Assembly (NCBI RefSeq): GCF_026672425.1
Contig: NZ_JAPPRC010000003.1
Span: 1,036,501-1,100,500, forward strand
Source of the DNA: Pannonibacter sp. SL95
GTDB taxonomy: Bacteria; Pseudomonadota; Alphaproteobacteria; Rhizobiales; Stappiaceae
Direction of reading: 5' to 3'
Length of the DNA: 64,000 nucleotides
The notes beneath the pieces were generated by a model. That model searched no databases. It was not told the DNA's origin and saw only the letters and a list, made by a program, of their open reading frames with translations. Positions 48,863-58,032 of this stretch are shown one piece after another. Numbering within the stretch: the stretch's first letter is position 1; every line of letters starts with the position of its first letter. The translations under genes were made by a program, and so were the position numbers.

Positions 48863-49666
48863 ATGCTGCGGTTTTCTGCCAATCTCGGATTTCTCTTCAC
48901 GGACCGGCCGCTGCCCGAGGCCGTCGTTGCTGCGGCGCGGGCCGGGTTCGATGCGGTGGAGCTGCACTGGCCACACGTGGGCCCCGGCGCCGTTCCGGCG
49001 GATGAGCTGAAATCCGCAGCTGCAGAGGCGGGCCTGCCGATCCTGGCGCTCAACACGGCAAGGGGCGACGTTGCGGCGGGTGACTTCGGCCTCTCGGCCC
49101 TGGCCGGACGCGAGCGCGAGGCGCGCGCGGCCATCGATGCGGCACTGGCCTACGCGTCAGCCTGCGGGGCAGGGGCCGTGCATCTGATGGCCGGCAAGGC
49201 CGATGGCCCTGAGGCGCACGCGGTGTTTCTCGCCAACCTGCGCTACGCGCTCACCTCGGCCCGGCCGCATGGCATCCGCATCCTGCTGGAGCCGATCAAC
49301 ACCTTCGACGTGCCCGGCTATTTCGTCTCGACGGTGGACCGAGCCCTGGCGCTGATCGAGGAGACGGGCGGGGAGGCCGAGCTCCTGCTCGACTGCTACC
49401 ATGTCGCCCGCATGGGCGGAGATCCGGCCACCGCCATCGCCGAGGCCTTCCCGAAGATCGGCCACATCCAGATCGCCGGTGTGCCCGACCGCGGCGAACC
49501 CGACCAGGGCACGCTCGCCTATCCCCCGCTCCTCGACGGCCTCCAGCGCCTCGGCTACACCGGCCACATCGGCGCCGAATACCGCCCCCGCATGTCCGGG
49601 GCCGGGGGAACGGAGGCCGGCCTCGCCTGGCTTGCGGCGTTCCGGAAGGGGAGGGGCGCAGGATAG
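48863..49666 (+). CDS. hyi: Hydroxypyruvate isomerase / 2-oxo-tetronate isomerase (TIM barrel)
   Basis: It encodes 267 residues. It begins RFSANLGFLFTDRPLPEAVV and contains RPHGIRILLEPINTFDVPGY, LLDCYHVARMGGDP and HIQIAGVPDRGEPDQGTLAY, then HIGAEYRP. The metal-binding Glu/Asp/His set of the AP-endonuclease-2-like barrel is visible (E in LLEPIN, D in LLDCYH, E in GAEYRP). It interconverts hydroxypyruvate and tartronate semialdehyde or similar C4 acids. It follows the heme operon after 120 bases and is probably separate from it. Confidence 0.9.
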   Translation: MLRFSANLGFLFTDRPLPEAVVAAARAGFDAVELHWPHVGPGAVPADELKSAAAEAGLPILALNTARGDVAAGDFGLSALAGREREARAAIDAALAYASACGAGAVHLMAGKADGPEAHAVFLANLRYALTSARPHGIRILLEPINTFDVPGYFVSTVDRALALIEETGGEAELLLDCYHVARMGGDPATAIAEAFPKIGHIQIAGVPDRGEPDQGTLAYPPLLDGLQRLGYTGHIGAEYRPRMSGAGGTEAGLAWLAAFRKGRGAG

Positions 49667-49745
49667 GTCTTGCCAACGCGGCGCAGTCCGGAAACACTGG
49701 CTGGACGAGTGAACGTGATCACATTTTCCGTTGTCAGAGACCCGA

Positions 49746-51068
49746 ATGCTGAAATCCCTCGATCTTCTCACCGCCAATGACCGTCCGGGACAGCATGCAA
49801 ACTCCTGGTACGCGGCGACGGCCGGGTGGAAGACCGGGTATCCGGCGCTGGCCGGCGAGGTGACGGCCGATGTTGTCATCGTCGGTGGCGGCTATACGGG
49901 GCTCAGCTCCGCGTTGCATCTGGCGGAGGCCGGGCTTTCGGTTGTCGTGCTGGAGGCGCATCGCATCGGCTGGGGCGCCTCGGGCCGCAATGGCGGGCAG
50001 GTGGGCTCCGGCCAGCGGCTCGACCAGATCACGCTGGAGGACATGGTCGGCAAGTCCGACGCCCGGCTGCTGTGGGATCTTGCCGAGGACTCCAAGGCCA
50101 TTGTCCATGAGCTGATCGGCAAGCATCAGATCGACTGCGACTACCGGCCTGGCATCCTCTACGCCGACCACCGCCCGGACATCGCCCGCGAGCACGCGGA
50201 CTACGCCGAGCATCTGGCGCAGCATTACGGTTATCACGACATCGAGGTGCTGAGCCGCGCGGCCATCCAGGCGCGCCTGGCCAGCCCGCTTTACCACGGC
50301 GGCGCGCTGGACAAGGGGGCAGGGCATGTGCATCCGCTGAACCTTGCCCTCGGCATCGGCCGGGCGGCCGAACGTGCCGGCGCACGGATCTTCGAAGCCT
50401 CGACCGTCACCGGTTACCGCAATGACGGCGGCAAGATTACGGTTACGACGGCCGGCGGACAGGTCAAGGCCAGCCACATGGTGCTGGCGTGCAATGGCTA
50501 TCTCGGCAAGCTTGAGCCGAAGGTTTCGGCCCGCGTCATGCCGATCAACAATTTCATCATTGTTACCGAGCCGCTTGGCTCTGAGCGTGCCGAGGCCCTG
50601 ATTCAGGGCGGTGTGGCGGTGGCCGACAGCAAGTTCGTCATCAACTACTTCCGCATGACCCATGACCACCGCCTGCTGTTTGGCGGCGGCGAGACCTATG
50701 GCTACCGGTTCCCGGCCGACATTCCCGAGTTCGTGCGCAAGCCGCTGAAATCCGTGTTCCCGCAGCTGGCCGATGTGCGCATCGACTATGGCTGGGGCGG
50801 CACGCTGGCGATCACGCCGAAGCGGATGCCCTATTTCAGCCGGCTCGCTCCCAATATCTTCAATGCTTCGGGCTATTCCGGCCATGGTGTCGCGATGGCC
50901 TGTCTCGCCGGGCGCCTGATCGGAGAGGCTGTTGCGGGCAATACGGCACGTTTCGAGGTGTTCGAGCGCATCCGCATCCCGTCCTTCCCCGGCGGGGCCA
51001 GCATGCGCTTCCCGCTGCTTGTTCTGGCGATGACCTGGTTCTCGCTGCGCGACCGGCTCGGGATCTGA
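49746..51068 (+). CDS. FAD-dependent oxidoreductase, PuuB-like (copy 1)
   Basis: It encodes 440 residues from ATG 49746. A TTG five codons upstream is an alternative start. The FAD Rossmann motif VVIVGGGYTGLSSALHLAEA is followed by HRIGWGASGRNGGQV, typical of gamma-glutamylputrescine and other amine oxidases of the DAO family. FRMTHDHRLLFGGGETYGYR and SGYSGHGVAMACLAGRLIGE are the C-terminal flavin contacts. It oxidises a secondary or primary amine with O2 or an electron carrier; the substrate is unknown. A second related gene follows 4 bases on. Confidence 0.88.
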   Translation: MLKSLDLLTANDRPGQHANSWYAATAGWKTGYPALAGEVTADVVIVGGGYTGLSSALHLAEAGLSVVVLEAHRIGWGASGRNGGQVGSGQRLDQITLEDMVGKSDARLLWDLAEDSKAIVHELIGKHQIDCDYRPGILYADHRPDIAREHADYAEHLAQHYGYHDIEVLSRAAIQARLASPLYHGGALDKGAGHVHPLNLALGIGRAAERAGARIFEASTVTGYRNDGGKITVTTAGGQVKASHMVLACNGYLGKLEPKVSARVMPINNFIIVTEPLGSERAEALIQGGVAVADSKFVINYFRMTHDHRLLFGGGETYGYRFPADIPEFVRKPLKSVFPQLADVRIDYGWGGTLAITPKRMPYFSRLAPNIFNASGYSGHGVAMACLAGRLIGEAVAGNTARFEVFERIRIPSFPGGASMRFPLLVLAMTWFSLRDRLGI

Positions 51069-51072
51069 CCCC

Positions 51073-52404
51073 ATGATCGACGAGCCCGGCCTTCCGATCG
51101 GCAGCTACTGGGAGGAAAGCGTCGGGCCCCTCGTGCCGGATCCGGAGCTAGAGACGCCGAAGGGCGAGGCGCTGGCGGTTGATGTTGCTATTGTTGGCGC
51201 GGGCTACACCGGCCTCAACGCGGCGCTTCGGGCGGCGGAGCTTGGCGCCTCCGTTGCCGTGCTTGATCGGCATCAGGTTGGCTATGGGGCATCGGGGCGC
51301 AATGGCGGCTTCTGCTGCATCGGCGGGTCGAAGCGGTCGCCGGAAGACCTGGTTGCCACCTACGGCGAGCATGAGGCGCAGCGCTTTGTGGCGCTGCAGC
51401 TGGATGCCATTGCCCATGTGGGCCGGCTCCTCGACAAGCACGTCATTTCCGCTGATCAGACAGGAAGCGGCGAGCTGGTTCTGGCGCACAAGCCGTCGGC
51501 GCTGAAGGCGCTTCGTTCGGAGAGCGCCTTCGTCAACGCCCGCTTTGGCCTTGGCAGCCAGATGCTGACGCCCTCCGACCTTGCGGCACGGGGCCTGTCG
51601 GCGTCCGGTGTCCATGGCGGCATGTTTACGCCGCACGGGTTCGGTCTCAATCCGCTGAAATATGTCCGCGGGCTGGCGCGGGCCTTGCGCGAGGCGGATC
51701 AGTCGATCTTCGGCAATTCGCCGGTGCTTGATATCGTGCCGGAGGCAGGCCGCTGGCGGGTCGAGACGCCGAAGGGCCGGCTGCTGGCGCGCCGGGTCAT
51801 TCTGGCCGGTAACGGTTATCTGGATGAGGATCTCCTGCCCTGGCTGGAGGGCCGGCTGCTGCCGGTCATGTCCAATGTCATGGTCACCCGCGTGCTGACG
51901 CAGGAGGAGCGGTTGTCGCAGGGCTGGACCAGCCCGGTGATGAGTTCGGACAGCCGCACGCTTTTGCATTACTTCCGCCTCTTGCCTGACGGCCGGATGC
52001 TCTTCGGCATGCGTGGCGGCATCTTCGGCTCCGTGCGGGAGACGAACCGGCTGCGGCGCCTCATCCGGTCGGATTTTGATGCCCTGTTCCCGGCACTCGC
52101 CCATGTGGAGACGACGCATTACTGGTCGGGCCGGGTCTGCCTGGCGCTGGATCTCAACCCTTATGTTGGCGGCGTTCCCGGCTACCCCGGAGTGTTTGCG
52201 GCCCTTGCCTATCACGGCAATGGCGTGGCAATGGGCTCGAAGGCCGGCGCGCTTGCGGCCGAACTGGCGCTGGACGAAACCCCGCCCTGGCAGGTGCCAG
52301 AGGTCCTGCGCGGCCCCTTGCGCTCCTTCCCCCTCGCCCCCCTGCGCCGCCACTACCTCCAGGCCGCCTACTGGTGGTACGGGCTGAAGGACTGGCTGGG
52401 GTGA
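51073..52404 (+). CDS. FAD-dependent oxidoreductase, PuuB-like (copy 2)
   Basis: It encodes 443 residues with VAIVGAGYTGLNAALRAAEL, then HQVGYGASGRNGGFC, the same motifs in the same order as the gene just upstream, and GNGVAMGSKAGALAAELAL at the end. The two are clearly paralogous but diverged in the N-terminal 35 residues and the middle. They may form a heteromer or act in one amine pathway. The stop overlaps the GTG of the next small gene. Confidence 0.87.
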   Translation: MIDEPGLPIGSYWEESVGPLVPDPELETPKGEALAVDVAIVGAGYTGLNAALRAAELGASVAVLDRHQVGYGASGRNGGFCCIGGSKRSPEDLVATYGEHEAQRFVALQLDAIAHVGRLLDKHVISADQTGSGELVLAHKPSALKALRSESAFVNARFGLGSQMLTPSDLAARGLSASGVHGGMFTPHGFGLNPLKYVRGLARALREADQSIFGNSPVLDIVPEAGRWRVETPKGRLLARRVILAGNGYLDEDLLPWLEGRLLPVMSNVMVTRVLTQEERLSQGWTSPVMSSDSRTLLHYFRLLPDGRMLFGMRGGIFGSVRETNRLRRLIRSDFDALFPALAHVETTHYWSGRVCLALDLNPYVGGVPGYPGVFAALAYHGNGVAMGSKAGALAAELALDETPPWQVPEVLRGPLRSFPLAPLRRHYLQAAYWWYGLKDWLG

Positions 52405-52667
52405 GCGTGAGGGCCTACTGGGGCTACATGCTCGCCGGGCACAAAAACGGGACCCTTTACACGGGCGTGACCAACGACCTGGCCAGACGGCTTTACGAGC
52501 ATCAGACCGGGCAAGGGTCTCGTTTTACTGCCCGCTATTCGGTCCGGCGGCTGGTCTGGTATGAACAGCACGCGACCGCCGAGCTCGCCATTGCCCGCGA
52601 AAAAGCAATCAAGACATGGCCCCGTGCATGGAAAGTCAGTCTGATCGAAGCGGAAAACCCCGAATAG
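52401..52667 (+). CDS. GIY-YIG nuclease-like protein
   Basis: From GTG 52401 (overlapping the upstream stop) the product has 88 residues. WGYMLAGHKNGTLYTGVTND then LARRLYEHQTGQGSRFTARY and RLVWYEQHATAELAIAREKA are the YhbQ/UPF0213-type GIY-YIG domain. The first motif reads GYM...YTG, and the catalytic Arg and Glu positions appear conserved (R in LARRLYEH, E in AREKAIK). Its role is unknown (DNA repair or structure-specific nuclease). GTG 52407 is an alternative start. Confidence 0.88.
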   Translation: MSVRAYWGYMLAGHKNGTLYTGVTNDLARRLYEHQTGQGSRFTARYSVRRLVWYEQHATAELAIAREKAIKTWPRAWKVSLIEAENPE

Positions 52668-52741
52668 TTTGACCTTGGGCGCATGCTGAATTCGTGAGAC
52701 TGGTCCGGTTGGAAGCACCCGCCATTACCAACGATCTCCTT

Positions 52742-52889
52742 CGTCATGCCATGGCTCGACCATGGCATCCATGCCGTGACCTCTCCTTGAGCAAGGCATC
52801 TCTGCGAGGCTGCGTGGTTATCCTCCGACAGGTTCTCCGTGCCGACAGGGATCGGCATGGATGCCATGATCAAGTCATGGCATGACGAA
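52742..52889. repeat. MITE-like element, copy 1 (148 bp)
   Basis: The element opens CGTCATGCCATG and closes with the exact complement CATGGCATGACG. The inverted termini extend to 34 bp with three mismatches. The same element recurs at 52970 and 53197 at about 228-bp intervals. There is no coding capacity. It resembles palindromic intergenic elements of Rhizobiales (RIME/MITE type). Confidence 0.85.
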
Positions 52890-52969
52890 ATCGAGAGGCA
52901 GTGCACTCGCAACCGGACTTCTAAGCCTTTGGCGGCTTGAAACATGACGACCACCACACCCCCATCCTT

Positions 52970-53116
52970 CGTCATGCCATGGCTCGACCATGGCATCCAT
53001 GCCGTGTCCTCTCCTTGAGCAAGGCATCTCTGCGGGCTGCGTGGTTATCCTCCGACAGGTTCTCCGTGCCGACAGGGATCGGCATGGATGCCATGATCAA
53101 GTCATGGCATGACGAA
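52970..53116. repeat. MITE-like element, copy 2 (147 bp)
   Basis: It is nearly identical to copy 1, with a one-base deletion near 53034 and a G-to-T change in GCCGTG. The spacer between copies (about 80 bp) is partly conserved (GGCGGCTTGAAA precedes both copies 2 and 3). Confidence 0.85.
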
Positions 53117-53196
53117 ATCGAGAGTTGGTGCGCTCAAGACCGTTCGTCTCTGCTGCTGGCGGCTTGAAATCAGGCTACTGCCCTAACCCCATCCTC

Positions 53197-53344
53197 CGTC
53201 ATGCCATGGCTCGACCATGGCATCCATGCCGTGACCTCTCCTTGAGCAAGGCATCTCTGCGAGGCTGCGTGGTTATCCTCCGACAGGTTCTCCGTGCCGA
53301 CAGGGATCGGCATGGATGCCATGATCAAGTCATGGCATGACGAA
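53197..53344. repeat. MITE-like element, copy 3 (148 bp), upstream of ettA
   Basis: It has the same terminal inverted repeats as copies 1 and 2. It ends 126 bases before the ettA start, so it lies in that gene's promoter or leader region and could affect its expression. Together with the spacers it forms a direct array over 52742-53344. Confidence 0.85.
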
Positions 53345-53470
53345 GGAGAGAACGGTGCGTGTGGCGATGCGGGCTGGTCGCCTCGCCCATTGCCCGGCGC
53401 GACAATCTCCCGTAAAAGTGCGCTCCAAAGATCCCCGGATTCCCCTTCAAGCACGGAGACGCGAGGCCCC

Positions 53471-55123
53471 ATGGCGCGCCAGTTCATCTACCACATGCAT
53501 GGCCTTTCCAAGTCCTACACGGGCGGCAAGAAGGTTCTCGACAACATCCACCTGTCCTTCTACCCGGACGCGAAGATCGGTATCCTCGGTCCGAACGGTG
53601 CGGGTAAGTCGACCCTGCTCAAGATCATGGCGGGCATCGACAAGGAGTACACCGGTGAGGCCTGGGCTGCCGAAGGCGCCAAGGTCGGCTACCTGCCGCA
53701 GGAACCGCAGCTCGACAACTCCAAGACGGTTCGCGAAAACGTCATGGAAGGCGTCGCGCACAAGCAGGCGATCATCGACCGTTACAACGAGCTGATGATG
53801 AACTACTCGGACGAGACGGCCGAGGAAGGCGCCAAGCTGCAGGACATCATCGATGCCGAGGATCTGTGGAACCTCGAGAGCAAGGTCGAGATGGCGATGG
53901 AAGCCCTGCGCTGCCCGCCGTCGGACAGCCCGGTCGACAACCTCTCCGGTGGTGAGCGCCGCCGCGTTGCACTCTGCAAGCTGCTCCTGTCCGAGCCGGA
54001 CCTGCTGCTGCTCGACGAGCCGACCAACCATCTGGACGCTGAAACGGTCCATTGGCTGGAGCGTCACCTGCGCGAGTTCAAGGGCTCGGTGCTGATCATC
54101 ACCCACGACCGCTACTTCCTCGACAACGTCACCGGCTGGATTCTCGAGCTGGACCGCGGTCAGGGCATCCCCTACGAGGGCAACTACTCGGTCTATCTGG
54201 AGAAGAAGACCAAGCGCATGGTCCAGGAAGGCCGCGAGGACATGGCGCGCAGCCGCGCCATCGCCCGCGAGCGCGAGTGGATGGGCATGTCGCCGAAGGG
54301 TCGCCAGACCAAGTCCAAGGCCCGTATCAAGGCCTACGAGGACCTGCTGGCCGCTCAGGAGGAGCGCATCCCGACGATCGAGCAGATCATGATCCCGGTG
54401 GGCGAGCGTCTCGGCGCCAACGTCATCGAGGTCAAGAATGTCTCGAAGGGTTTTGGCGACCGCCTGCTGATCGACAACCTGTCGTTCAAGCTGCCGCGCG
54501 GCGGCATCGTTGGCGTCATCGGTCCGAACGGTGCCGGCAAGTCGACCCTGTTCCGCATGCTGACCGGCCAGGACAAGCCGGATTCAGGCGAGATCATCGT
54601 TGGCGACAGCGTGCGCCTTGGCTATGTCGACCAGTCGCGTGATGCACTGAACCCGACCAACAACGTCTGGGAGGAAATTTCCGGCGGCGCCGAGGTGATC
54701 TATCTCGACGACAAGGAAATCAACTCGCGCGCCTACTGCTCGTCCTTCAACTTCAAGGGCCCGGCACAGCAGGCGAAGGTCGGCGATCTCTCCGGTGGTC
54801 AGCGCAACCGCGTGCATCTTGCCAAGGTGCTGAAGCAGGGCGCAAACGTCCTCCTGCTTGACGAACCGACCAACGATCTCGACACCGAAACGCTGGCCGC
54901 GCTCGAAGACGCGCTGGAAAACTACGCCGGCTGCGCCGTGGTCATCTCGCACGACCGCATGTTCCTCGACCGTCTGGCCACCCACATGCTCGCCTTCGAG
55001 GGCGACAGCCATGTGGAATGGTTTGAGGGCAACTTCGAGGACTACGAGAAGGACAAGGTCCGCCGCCTCGGCGCCCATGCCGCTGACCCGCGCCGCATCA
55101 AGTACAAGCCGCTGACCCGCTGA
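53471..55123 (+). CDS. ettA: ABC-F translational throttle ATPase EttA
   Basis: From ATG 53471 the product has 550 residues. There are two ABC modules: Walker A GPNGAGKST at 40-48 and 351-359, signatures LSGGERRR and LSGGQRNR, and Walker B LLLLDEPTNHLD and VLLLDEPTNDLD. The arm and the P-site-tRNA linker (GRQTKSKARIKAYEDLLAAQ) lie between. Length equals E. coli EttA (555). It binds the ribosomal E site and controls the first peptide bond according to energy state. Earlier in-frame starts run into the repeat element and are unlikely. An intrinsic terminator follows. Confidence 0.95.
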   Translation: MARQFIYHMHGLSKSYTGGKKVLDNIHLSFYPDAKIGILGPNGAGKSTLLKIMAGIDKEYTGEAWAAEGAKVGYLPQEPQLDNSKTVRENVMEGVAHKQAIIDRYNELMMNYSDETAEEGAKLQDIIDAEDLWNLESKVEMAMEALRCPPSDSPVDNLSGGERRRVALCKLLLSEPDLLLLDEPTNHLDAETVHWLERHLREFKGSVLIITHDRYFLDNVTGWILELDRGQGIPYEGNYSVYLEKKTKRMVQEGREDMARSRAIAREREWMGMSPKGRQTKSKARIKAYEDLLAAQEERIPTIEQIMIPVGERLGANVIEVKNVSKGFGDRLLIDNLSFKLPRGGIVGVIGPNGAGKSTLFRMLTGQDKPDSGEIIVGDSVRLGYVDQSRDALNPTNNVWEEISGGAEVIYLDDKEINSRAYCSSFNFKGPAQQAKVGDLSGGQRNRVHLAKVLKQGANVLLLDEPTNDLDTETLAALEDALENYAGCAVVISHDRMFLDRLATHMLAFEGDSHVEWFEGNFEDYEKDKVRRLGAHAADPRRIKYKPLTR

Positions 55124-55157
55124 GGACTGCCTCGGTAAGGCTTGACGGCAGAAGACA

Positions 55158-55189
55158 AATCCCCGGGGGCTTCCCCCGGGGATTTTTTT
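55158..55189 (+). terminator. Intrinsic terminator of ettA
   Basis: AATCCCCGGGGG (55158-55169) and its exact complement (55173-55184) form a 12-bp stem with a 3-base loop, followed by TTTTTTT. It lies 35 bases after the ettA stop. Confidence 0.92.
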
Positions 55190-55210
55190 GACTGCCTGCA
55201 TACTCCCAAT

Positions 55211-55340
55211 CGTCATCCCGGACGCAGCGAAGCGAAGATCCGGGATCGGAGAGCTTAGGTCTCTCCGTAGGTAACTCATTGAAATATTGAGGCCTCAGTT
55301 CTCCGGTCCCGGCTCGGCGCTGCGCTTGGCCGGGATGACG
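55211..55340. repeat. Palindromic intergenic element (CGTCATCCCGG ... CCGGGATGACG)
   Basis: The 130-bp segment begins CGTCATCCCGGACGCAGCGA and ends with the inverse (TGCGCTTGGCCGGGATGACG), with a second internal pair (GATCCGGGATC). This type of REP/BIME-like repeat is widespread in alphaproteobacterial intergenic regions. It separates convergent ettA and mscS and is different from the MITE copies upstream. Confidence 0.75.
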
Positions 55341-55412
55341 GAGTTGAGGGTATGGTTTGCCTGCAAGATGGATCGTAAGGCAGGCTCCAGGTTTTGTCTT
55401 CAATGCGCCGGA

Positions 55413-57761
55413 TCACTGCGCCGGCTGGGCTGCCGGTGCGCCATCCGGCTCGGTCCCGATGTCTACGCTGCCGGCAACAGCTGCGCCGGCAGCGGCGATC
55501 TGCGCCGGCGTCGGGTTATGGATCACGTATCCATCTTCGGTGGCCACACGCACGGTCACCTCGCGGTGGGCGAAGTGGATGCCGTTCTTCTCGAACAGCT
55601 CCTGCAGGCCCGCATAGATCACCTTGCGCAGCTCGAACTGCTTGCCGGGCTTCGACATGAACTTCACGCGGGCGATCATCGCGCTGTCTTCCATCGACAG
55701 GATGCCCTGCGACTTCAGCGGATCGAGGAACATCGGCCCATAATAGGGGTCGTTCATCAGCTCCTGGCCGAACTTCTTGATGATCTTGCGCATCTTCTCG
55801 GTATCTGTGTCATAGGTGACGCGGAAGGCGAGCTTCATGATGGCCCAGTCGCGCGAGTAGTTCTGCACGTGCTTGATCTCGCCGAAGGGCACCGTGGTGA
55901 GCGCCCCGCGGTGGTGGCGCAGCTGCATGGAGCGGATCGAGATCTTCTCCACCGTGCCCTTGGCACCGCCGATGTCGATGTACTCGCCTTTGCGGAAGGC
56001 ATCGTCGATCAGATAGAAGGCACCGGAAAAGATGTCCCGGATCAGGGTCTGTGCGCCAAAGCCGATGGCCAGACCAACGACACCGGCACCGGCAAAGAGC
56101 GGGGCGATGTCGATGCCCATCTGCGACAGGATCAGCATGCCGGAGATGACGACGATCGTGATCAGCAGGAAGTTGCGGAAGATCGGCAGCAGCGTCGACA
56201 GGCGCGAGTCGCCCTGGCCGCCCATGTCGATCTCGTGCGCCTCATGGCTGTCGCCCGCCGGCTTCTGCCGCCGCATGGCCTGGGCCACCGCGATTTCCAC
56301 GGCCTGATAGGCCATGTATCCGAGGAAGCCGACGATCGCGATCTCGACCAGATTGCTGAGAATGGAGTTGTCGTCCTGCAGCGAGATACCCCAGGCTTGC
56401 AGCAGCAGCCAGGAGGCAAAGACCAGCGTCAGGATGCCGGCGCCGTGGTCGAGGAGCTCACGGTAGGGCGCACGTGCCGCTTCGTTTTCCAGCGCTTCCG
56501 CGTGGGCCTGTGCCGCATTTGCCGCTTGGTTCGCCGGCTCGCCAGCCGTTTCTTCGCTGCGTTCGATGTCACTGACGAGGGCGGCCTGGGCGCGCCTTGT
56601 GTCGAGACGCGGCAGCAGACGGTCGATGATCAGCAGCAGGATGGCATAGAGCAGCATGGCCGCAATGAGCGACTGGATCGGGGCGGCGACCAGTCCGACG
56701 GCAAACGGCTGTTCCAGCAGGATACGCAGGGCCGACGCGCCGAAGGCAACAACGAAATACAGGATCGCCAAAACGTGCCAGATCCGGGCTACGAACTGCA
56801 ACGGTCCGCCTGATGTGTCAGGCGATGACCCCAGGATCGCGCCCGCCACATCCTTGCGCCAATGGAAGGCGATTGCGGAAAGGGCCAGCATCGAGAAAGC
56901 GCCGGCTCCGATCAGTGCAAGCTTGTGCGCATTCGCAGCCAGTCCAAGCTTCGACATCCAAAGGCAGATCGACAGCAGCACGATGGACACGCCGACCCCG
57001 GCACGGATGGCGTGATAGAGCCCGTCAGCAGCCCTGTCGCTGAGCGCCAGCATGCGATACTGAGACGAGTAGGGGACAATGATGTTGAAGAAAATCAGCC
57101 GGGCCAAGAGCCAGCTGGCATAGGCAGACACGCCGGTCATGACCGTGATCCGCCCGGCCTCCGTGTCCTCATGCAGAAGGACGGCGACGCTCCAGGCAAC
57201 GATACAAAATACCAGCGTGCCGAGCGCCATCACGATACCACGTCCAAGCAGATAAGCGATCTTCTCGGTTCGTGTCTCGGGCGCCTGCGTGAAACGGGCT
57301 GCGTAGAGCGGGCGCGCCCAGCGGCGGAAAAGCAAACTGGCGCCGTTACCTGCCAGAACCGCAATCACGATCACGACCAGCGCGCCCCAAAGCCAGCGCA
57401 GCGAGCCATCGGCTGACTTGGACTGCAGCGTGGCAATCATGCTCTCGGGCAGGCTCGGCAGTTCTGCAAGGATCCGCTGCAGCGCGCCGCGCAGCTGGAA
57501 CGTCTCGGTCATGGTCTGGCCCATGTCCTTCGACATCTGGTCATAGGCCGAGATGTCGTAGGCAACAGGAGCAGACGAGGACGAGGGGGCGGCTGCCGCT
57601 GCGGTCTGCTGCGAACTGTCCTGGGCAGAGGCCATGCCCCCGGCCAGCGTCAGCAGCGCCAGACTGAGCGCCATACTTGCCGCTACTGCCAAGAGCTTTA
57701 CATGGGAGACCCGGCCGATCAGACGTTGCATCAGAGCAAGTAACGGGAAACCCATGTTCAT
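55413..57761 (-). CDS. Large MscS-family mechanosensitive channel
   Basis: From ATG 57761 the product has 782 residues. An upstream frame start would add 23. A signal peptide (LLAVAASMALSLALLTLAGG-MASAQ) is followed by a periplasmic helical region and about 11 membrane helices. The MscS domain near 560-760 has AGVVGLAIGFGAQTLIRDIF, the pore helix TM3 pattern, then GEYIDIGGAKGTVEKISIRS and VPFGEIKHVQNYSRDWAIMK. It protects against osmotic downshock. It is longer than MscS (286), similar to MscM/YbdG or MscK types. The C-terminus is Ala/Gly/Pro-rich. Confidence 0.9.
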   Translation of the reverse strand: MNMGFPLLALMQRLIGRVSHVKLLAVAASMALSLALLTLAGGMASAQDSSQQTAAAAAPSSSSAPVAYDISAYDQMSKDMGQTMTETFQLRGALQRILAELPSLPESMIATLQSKSADGSLRWLWGALVVIVIAVLAGNGASLLFRRWARPLYAARFTQAPETRTEKIAYLLGRGIVMALGTLVFCIVAWSVAVLLHEDTEAGRITVMTGVSAYASWLLARLIFFNIIVPYSSQYRMLALSDRAADGLYHAIRAGVGVSIVLLSICLWMSKLGLAANAHKLALIGAGAFSMLALSAIAFHWRKDVAGAILGSSPDTSGGPLQFVARIWHVLAILYFVVAFGASALRILLEQPFAVGLVAAPIQSLIAAMLLYAILLLIIDRLLPRLDTRRAQAALVSDIERSEETAGEPANQAANAAQAHAEALENEAARAPYRELLDHGAGILTLVFASWLLLQAWGISLQDDNSILSNLVEIAIVGFLGYMAYQAVEIAVAQAMRRQKPAGDSHEAHEIDMGGQGDSRLSTLLPIFRNFLLITIVVISGMLILSQMGIDIAPLFAGAGVVGLAIGFGAQTLIRDIFSGAFYLIDDAFRKGEYIDIGGAKGTVEKISIRSMQLRHHRGALTTVPFGEIKHVQNYSRDWAIMKLAFRVTYDTDTEKMRKIIKKFGQELMNDPYYGPMFLDPLKSQGILSMEDSAMIARVKFMSKPGKQFELRKVIYAGLQELFEKNGIHFAHREVTVRVATEDGYVIHNPTPAQIAAAGAAVAGSVDIGTEPDGAPAAQPAQ

Positions 57762-58032
57762 CGTGCGCGCCTCTTGAAAACGATGGCGCATAAAAGCCGA
57801 AATCCTTGACTGTGACAAGTTCTGCTGCATGGATAATCATGGTCGGAAAATTTTCTATTTTTCGATGTGGATGCCACATTCCAGGCAGATTATTGCGTAT
57901 TTTGTCTGGATGCGATTCTGTATAATTCTGACATCAGTTAGATCTTACATCGGCTGTGCCGACTTGGAATAAAGAAAGTCCCCGGCGGCTGGCGACGGAG
58001 GCTTGGAAATACTTGAGCTCTGGCGATCCCTG

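Noticed and set aside
52694-53340. Short frames and the MITE copies as a CRISPR array
   Set aside because: The repeats are 148 bp with inverted ends and 80-bp partly similar spacers, unlike CRISPR repeats. No cas genes are present.
55287-56813. Plus-strand frame of 508 codons opposite the MscS-type channel
   Set aside because: Its composition (Arg, Asp, Gln, His heavy) and lack of motifs mark it as a shadow of the channel gene.
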